From Planctomycetota bacterium (GTDB taxonomy: Bacteria; Planctomycetota; Phycisphaerae; UBA1845; PWPN01), in the NCBI GenBank assembly GCA_020346805.1, contig CP070790.1:3992168-4001468 (forward strand): a stretch of 9,301 bases of DNA. Direction: 5' to 3'. The notes under the pieces were generated by a model. That model was not told the DNA's origin, made no database searches, and was given only the letters and a program-made list of their open reading frames with translations. Numbering within the stretch: the stretch's first letter is position 1; each line of letters starts with the position of its first letter. Below are positions 6,307 through 9,301 of this stretch, one piece after another. The translations under genes and the position numbers were made by a program.

Positions 6307-7272
6307 TTAATCCGCCTTACGTAGTGAAAGACCTAAATCTGTCAATTTCTGCTTAATCTCGCTAAGTGAGGTCTGTCCAAAATTTTTGGTAGCCAGCAGT
6401 TCTGACTCCGTCTTAATCACCAAATCACCCAATGTAACCAGATTAAGCCGCTGAAGACATTTTCGCGATCGACCGGATAATTCAATCTCTGACAAGGGCT
6501 TGTTAAGCACTTCCGGAGAACCCTCAGGCACCAAAGGATCTAAAGGTATCAGTTGATGACTCAGCTGTGGCTTGGCCTCTTCTTTCAATTGACCGAGTCG
6601 AAGATTTCTCTGCTTCAGCATGATCTTGATTTCATTCAGCGATGTCTCCCCGAAATTCTTATAGGCCAATAACTCAGCTTCGCTGATCCTTAACAGATCC
6701 CCCAGGGAATTGATATTCATCTTCTTCAGACAATTACGACTACGCACACTCAATTCAAAATCGGCTACCGAGGTATCAAGGATGGCATCGCGTTTCTCAC
6801 GGTCTCGCTCCTGAACCTCATCGTAAAGCATGTTCATCGAGCTAAGAATGTCTTTGCGGAAGAGCCTGGCGCGTGGATGATTTGGATTCTCTGTCAAAAC
6901 TCGCTCAACACATTCGTAAGCCTTCTGATAATTATTCTGATCCTCATAGATGGTAACCAGATTGAGCAATGCACTAACGTGGGTTGGACTACGTGTGGCC
7001 AGCGACTCATAAAGCTCGATCGCCCTATCCTCGTTCCCGTGCAAATCGAGGTTATACGCCATCCTGAACAGCGCCTCTGTATGATTCTCATCTATCCTTA
7101 GTGCGGACTCATAAGCCTCAACCGCATCCTCAACCTGGCCTTTAGCCTCCAACAACAATCCGCGATGGTAATGCCATTCGGCACTACTGATTGCTTCGGA
7201 CTGTCGCTGATTAAGTTGTGCCTCAGCCTCAGTTAGTCTTCCTTCACGTATCAACGTGGAAACATCATCCAT
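6307..7272 (-). CDS. TPR protein with two C-terminal RNA polymerase alpha-CTD-like domains
   Basis: The 321-residue protein has no signal peptide, so it is likely cytoplasmic. About three TPR units occupy 33-66, 67-100 and 101-134 (for example AVEAYESALRIDENHTEAL), possibly with a half repeat before them. A charged linker (about 145-165) follows. The first alpha-CTD module is at about 171-227 and the second at 262-318. Both resemble the end of E. coli RpoA: LSVRSRNCLKK and NFGETSLNEIK in copy 1, LSGRSRKCLQR and NFGQTSLSEIK in copy 2. The residue matching RpoA Arg265 is kept in both (R177, R268). Asn268 is kept in copy 1 (N180) but is Lys in copy 2 (K271). Lys298 is Thr in both. There is no alpha N-terminal domain, so this is not RpoA. 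It may bind DNA or transcription factors through the modules and partner proteins through TPRs (inference). AGGA lies 9 nt before the ATG. Confidence 0.85.
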   Translation of the reverse strand: MDDVSTLIREGRLTEAEAQLNQRQSEAISSAEWHYHRGLLLEAKGQVEDAVEAYESALRIDENHTEALFRMAYNLDLHGNEDRAIELYESLATRSPTHVSALLNLVTIYEDQNNYQKAYECVERVLTENPNHPRARLFRKDILSSMNMLYDEVQERDREKRDAILDTSVADFELSVRSRNCLKKMNINSLGDLLRISEAELLAYKNFGETSLNEIKIMLKQRNLRLGQLKEEAKPQLSHQLIPLDPLVPEGSPEVLNKPLSEIELSGRSRKCLQRLNLVTLGDLVIKTESELLATKNFGQTSLSEIKQKLTDLGLSLRKAD

Positions 7273-7577
7273 AGTGTCGTATCCTGTTTTGCTGTAATAG
7301 CTTACCTATAGCTTGGCCCCGCATAACGACCCACCAACAACATTTGTGAGCTAACAATTTAGCCAAGATTGCGTTATTTGCAAGTTATCGATACCGTTTC
7401 ATGACATATTGTAGATGCACGCAACAGATGTCCCGAGTTATCAGAATTAAATGATCATCTGTACCAAATAAGGTCAAATGTTTAACCTATAGACAAGTGT
7501 ATAGTACTGGTACCTGGAATAACCAAACCTGTTCGCCGATCATGATAAGTCATTAAATTAAAAAGATTTACATCAAT
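7273..7577. other. 305-bp divergent intergenic region
   Basis: This gap separates the start of the TPR/alpha-CTD gene (minus) from the lipid kinase gene (plus), so it should hold both promoters. I find no convincing -35/-10 pair for either. TATAGT at 7500-7505 on the plus strand is a weak -10 candidate without a matching -35. Two symmetric elements are visible: an inverted repeat ACAGATG (7424-7430)/CATCTGT (7456-7462), and a near-palindrome TTGTGAGCTAACAA (7344-7357). No ORF or RNA gene is seen. Confidence 0.5.
7282..7285 (-). promoter_or_regulatory. Ribosome binding site of the TPR/alpha-CTD gene
   Basis: AGGA on the minus strand lies 9 nt before the ATG at 7272. It supports this start and is one of the clearer Shine-Dalgarno sites in the window. 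Confidence 0.55.
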
Positions 7578-8474
7578 ATGAAAATCGTCGTCATTATCAA
7601 TCCGGTAGCCGGGGCGAACAAGCACAGAGCACAGCTGGGGAAACTGATCACCCGGCTCAGGTCAACCGGGATCGAAGTTGAAACCAGAATCACCGAAGTC
7701 GCCGGCCATGCCCAGGAAATAGCCGCACAGGCCGCAAAATCCGCACAAAAAGTCCTCGCCGTCGGCGGCGACGGGACCATCTGCGAAATCGCTAATGGTC
7801 TGGCCGATACCGACATACCCCTTATCGTATGGCCCACAGGGACGGAAAATCTGTTTGCCAGGTCACTTGGTTTCCGCAGCAACGCCGATTCCGCCTTTGA
7901 TTGCCTGACCCGGGGCCGGGTAACGCCCTTTGACGTGGGTGTGGCCAATCGACGATCATTCCTCACCATCGTCGGGGTAGGATTCGACGCGGAGGCGGTG
8001 CATAGACTCGTCCGTTCGCGTAAGGGCCATATTACCCACCTATCGTACATAAACCCGATTTGGAGAACCTTTTGGGAATATCGATTCCCATCCTTAAAGG
8101 TTGCCATTAATGGAGATACGTACTGGCAAGGCCGCGGATTGGTATTCATCGGCAACATGTCGCGTTACTCCCTGGGACTCAGGGTGGTACGCGATGCCCG
8201 ACCCGACGATGGGCTGCTGGACCTTTGTATCCTCCCCTGCACCAATCAGGCCCAACTGATTGGCCATTCGCTGAGGACCCTGCTACACAGGCATATCGAA
8301 CACCCGGGCGTCATATACCAAAAACTGACCCATATCCGCGTGGAATCCACATTTAATATCCCCGTGGAGCTGGATGGCGAGGCCGCCGGCTACCTCCCGC
8401 TGGACATCAGCATTCGGCCGGCAGCAATTAGAGTACAACTTCCACCCAACGCCCCAAATGTGTACAATCGATAG
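7578..8474 (+). CDS. Diacylglycerol kinase family lipid kinase (DgkB/YegS/BmrU type)
   Basis: The 298-residue protein has the DAGK catalytic fold. It opens with the first strand MKIVVIINPVAGANK, then has the nucleotide-binding GGDGT (63-67), PTGTENLFAR (86-95), VGVGFDAEAV (132-141), ARPDDGLLDL (207-216) and ELDGE (264-268). Such enzymes phosphorylate diacylglycerol, sphingoid bases or related lipids with ATP at the cytoplasmic face of the membrane. The exact lipid cannot be read from sequence. In place of the common GTxND after the loop it has GTEN-LFA. Length is typical of the family. The ATG at 7578 has no Shine-Dalgarno (upstream is A/T-rich), which suggests a leaderless or atypical start. 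The TAG stop is one base before the kdsA ATG, so the two genes form an operon. Confidence 0.92.
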   Translation: MKIVVIINPVAGANKHRAQLGKLITRLRSTGIEVETRITEVAGHAQEIAAQAAKSAQKVLAVGGDGTICEIANGLADTDIPLIVWPTGTENLFARSLGFRSNADSAFDCLTRGRVTPFDVGVANRRSFLTIVGVGFDAEAVHRLVRSRKGHITHLSYINPIWRTFWEYRFPSLKVAINGDTYWQGRGLVFIGNMSRYSLGLRVVRDARPDDGLLDLCILPCTNQAQLIGHSLRTLLHRHIEHPGVIYQKLTHIRVESTFNIPVELDGEAAGYLPLDISIRPAAIRVQLPPNAPNVYNR

Positions 8475-8475
8475 C

Positions 8476-9301
8476 ATGAGCAGGGAAAACAATACCAATC
8501 CCGTCCAGATCGGTAATGTCAAAATCGGCCCCGGCTGCGGGCTCGCACTTATCGCCGGTCCTTGTGTCATCGAATCGCGGGATCATACCCTTCGAATTGC
8601 CGAAGACATCAAAGATATCACCGATAAACTCGGCATCCCTCTGATATTCAAAGCCAGCTACGACAAAGCCAATCGATCGAGCATCGACAGTTATCGCGGC
8701 CCCGGACTCGAAGCAGGTTTGGCCATCCTTTCCGATGTCCGTATGTCCACCGGCGTACCGGTAACTTCCGACATCCATGAATACGACCATGCCGAACACG
8801 CCAGCCACATCCTGGACATGTTGCAGATCCCCGCCTTTCTGTGCCGACAAACTGATCTGCTGATCGCCGCCGCTCAAACCGGAAAGGCTATCAACATCAA
8901 GAAGGGACAATTCATGCCTCCCGATCAGATGGGACTGGCCGTAGAGAAAGTCCGCCAGAACGGCTCTAGCAATGTAATACTTACCGAACGAGGCACGTTC
9001 TTCGGCTACGGCCAACTGGTTAACGACATGACCTCCATTCCCCGCATGGCCGCCTTCGCTCCCGTGGTCTTCGACGCCACCCATTCCTGCCAGTTACCCA
9101 CATCAGGCGGTATCCAAACCGGCGGGCAGCGCGAGATGTGCCCCACCCTGGCCCGCTCGGCGGTCGCCGCCGGGGCCCATGCTCTTTTTGTAGAGGTCCA
9201 CGACAACCCCAAAAAGGCCAAGAGTGACGCCGCTACCGTCTGGCCCCTCAACCGCCTGGCCGACTTGCTGGACGGCTGCAAACGCATCGCCGAAACCGTC
9301 C
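8476..9301 (+). CDS. kdsA: 3-deoxy-D-manno-octulosonate 8-phosphate synthase, C-terminus cut by window edge
   Basis: KdsA condenses phosphoenolpyruvate with D-arabinose 5-phosphate to Kdo-8-phosphate, the entry step to Kdo for the LPS inner core. From ATG 8476 there are 275 codons with no stop before the edge; the E. coli enzyme has 284 residues, so only a short tail is missing. Matches include LGIPLIFKASYDKANRSS (52-69), SYRGPGLE (72-79), IPAFLCRQTDLL (118-129) and AINIKKGQF (138-146). It belongs to the metal-dependent class: AGPCVIES carries Cys30, where E. coli has Asn, and His203, Glu240 and Asp251 fall at the spacing of the Aquifex metal ligands (C11, H185, E222, D233). It lies one base after the lipid kinase stop without its own Shine-Dalgarno, which points to translational coupling. 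The presence of kdsA implies a Gram-negative-type outer membrane with Kdo. Confidence 0.95.
   Translation, partial: MSRENNTNPVQIGNVKIGPGCGLALIAGPCVIESRDHTLRIAEDIKDITDKLGIPLIFKASYDKANRSSIDSYRGPGLEAGLAILSDVRMSTGVPVTSDIHEYDHAEHASHILDMLQIPAFLCRQTDLLIAAAQTGKAINIKKGQFMPPDQMGLAVEKVRQNGSSNVILTERGTFFGYGQLVNDMTSIPRMAAFAPVVFDATHSCQLPTSGGIQTGGQREMCPTLARSAVAAGAHALFVEVHDNPKKAKSDAATVWPLNRLADLLDGCKRIAETV

Noticed and set aside
6291..6311. ATTAAT repeated in inverted orientation around the stop of the TPR/alpha-CTD gene
   Set aside because: ATTAAT is itself palindromic and A/T-only, so the pairing is weak and likely by chance.
7568..8158. A 196-codon minus-strand frame opposite the lipid kinase gene
   Set aside because: It is a shadow of a gene with intact GGDGT and other DAGK motifs and has no family features of its own.
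8428..9287. Long minus-strand open frames opposite kdsA
   Set aside because: kdsA is unambiguous on the plus strand; the antisense frames follow from its codon bias and show no recognisable domain.
1..9301. CRISPR arrays, insertion sequences, tRNA genes, toxin-antitoxin or defence genes
   Set aside because: I looked for spaced direct repeats, transposase motifs and cloverleaf signals and saw none; the window consists of chromosomal core and envelope genes.

Overview
The window looks like a piece of chromosome from a planctomycete, perhaps from the Phycisphaerae. This is an inference. It rests mainly on a TPR protein that ends in two RNA polymerase alpha-CTD modules, an architecture I associate with Planctomycetota. 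Supporting hints are a divergent EF-G outside a str operon, a GTENLFAR-type lipid kinase, and Kdo (LPS) synthesis. Base composition is moderate. Start codons are mixed (fusA GTG, the SpoIID gene TTG) and several genes lack a clear Shine-Dalgarno.

Layout. Everything from 1 to 7272 is read on the minus strand, so transcription runs from right to left. In order of transcription: the TPR/alpha-CTD gene (7272-6307), a SpoIID/LytB-domain lipoprotein (6231-4963), a YbhN/LPG-synthase-type membrane protein (4865-3825), fusA encoding EF-G (3682-1601), and the start of the S10 ribosomal protein operon: rpsJ (1236-928), rplC (759-100) and the first 19 codons of rplD (58-1). tuf, rpsG and rpsL are absent around fusA, so the usual str operon is broken up here. 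On the plus strand, diverging from the TPR/alpha-CTD gene across a 305-bp gap, lie a diacylglycerol-kinase-family lipid kinase (7578-8474) and, one base later, kdsA for Kdo-8-phosphate synthase, which runs off the right edge.

The least ordinary part is the 364-bp non-coding stretch between fusA and rpsJ. On the minus strand it holds a GC-rich hairpin, then a TTGACA/TAAACT promoter, then a leader of about 220 nt with three successive hairpins. The first starts at the predicted 5' end of the mRNA. The last is a GC-rich stem followed by U5, about 50 nt upstream of rpsJ. This is the layout expected of a ribosomal-protein attenuation leader, comparable in logic to the E. coli S10 leader controlled by L4. 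I do not recognise the structure as a described motif.

Functional themes are translation (EF-G, S10, L3, L4), cell envelope (SpoIID-like peptidoglycan enzyme, YbhN-like membrane protein, lipid kinase, Kdo synthesis), and a possible transcription-related adaptor (TPR/alpha-CTD protein).
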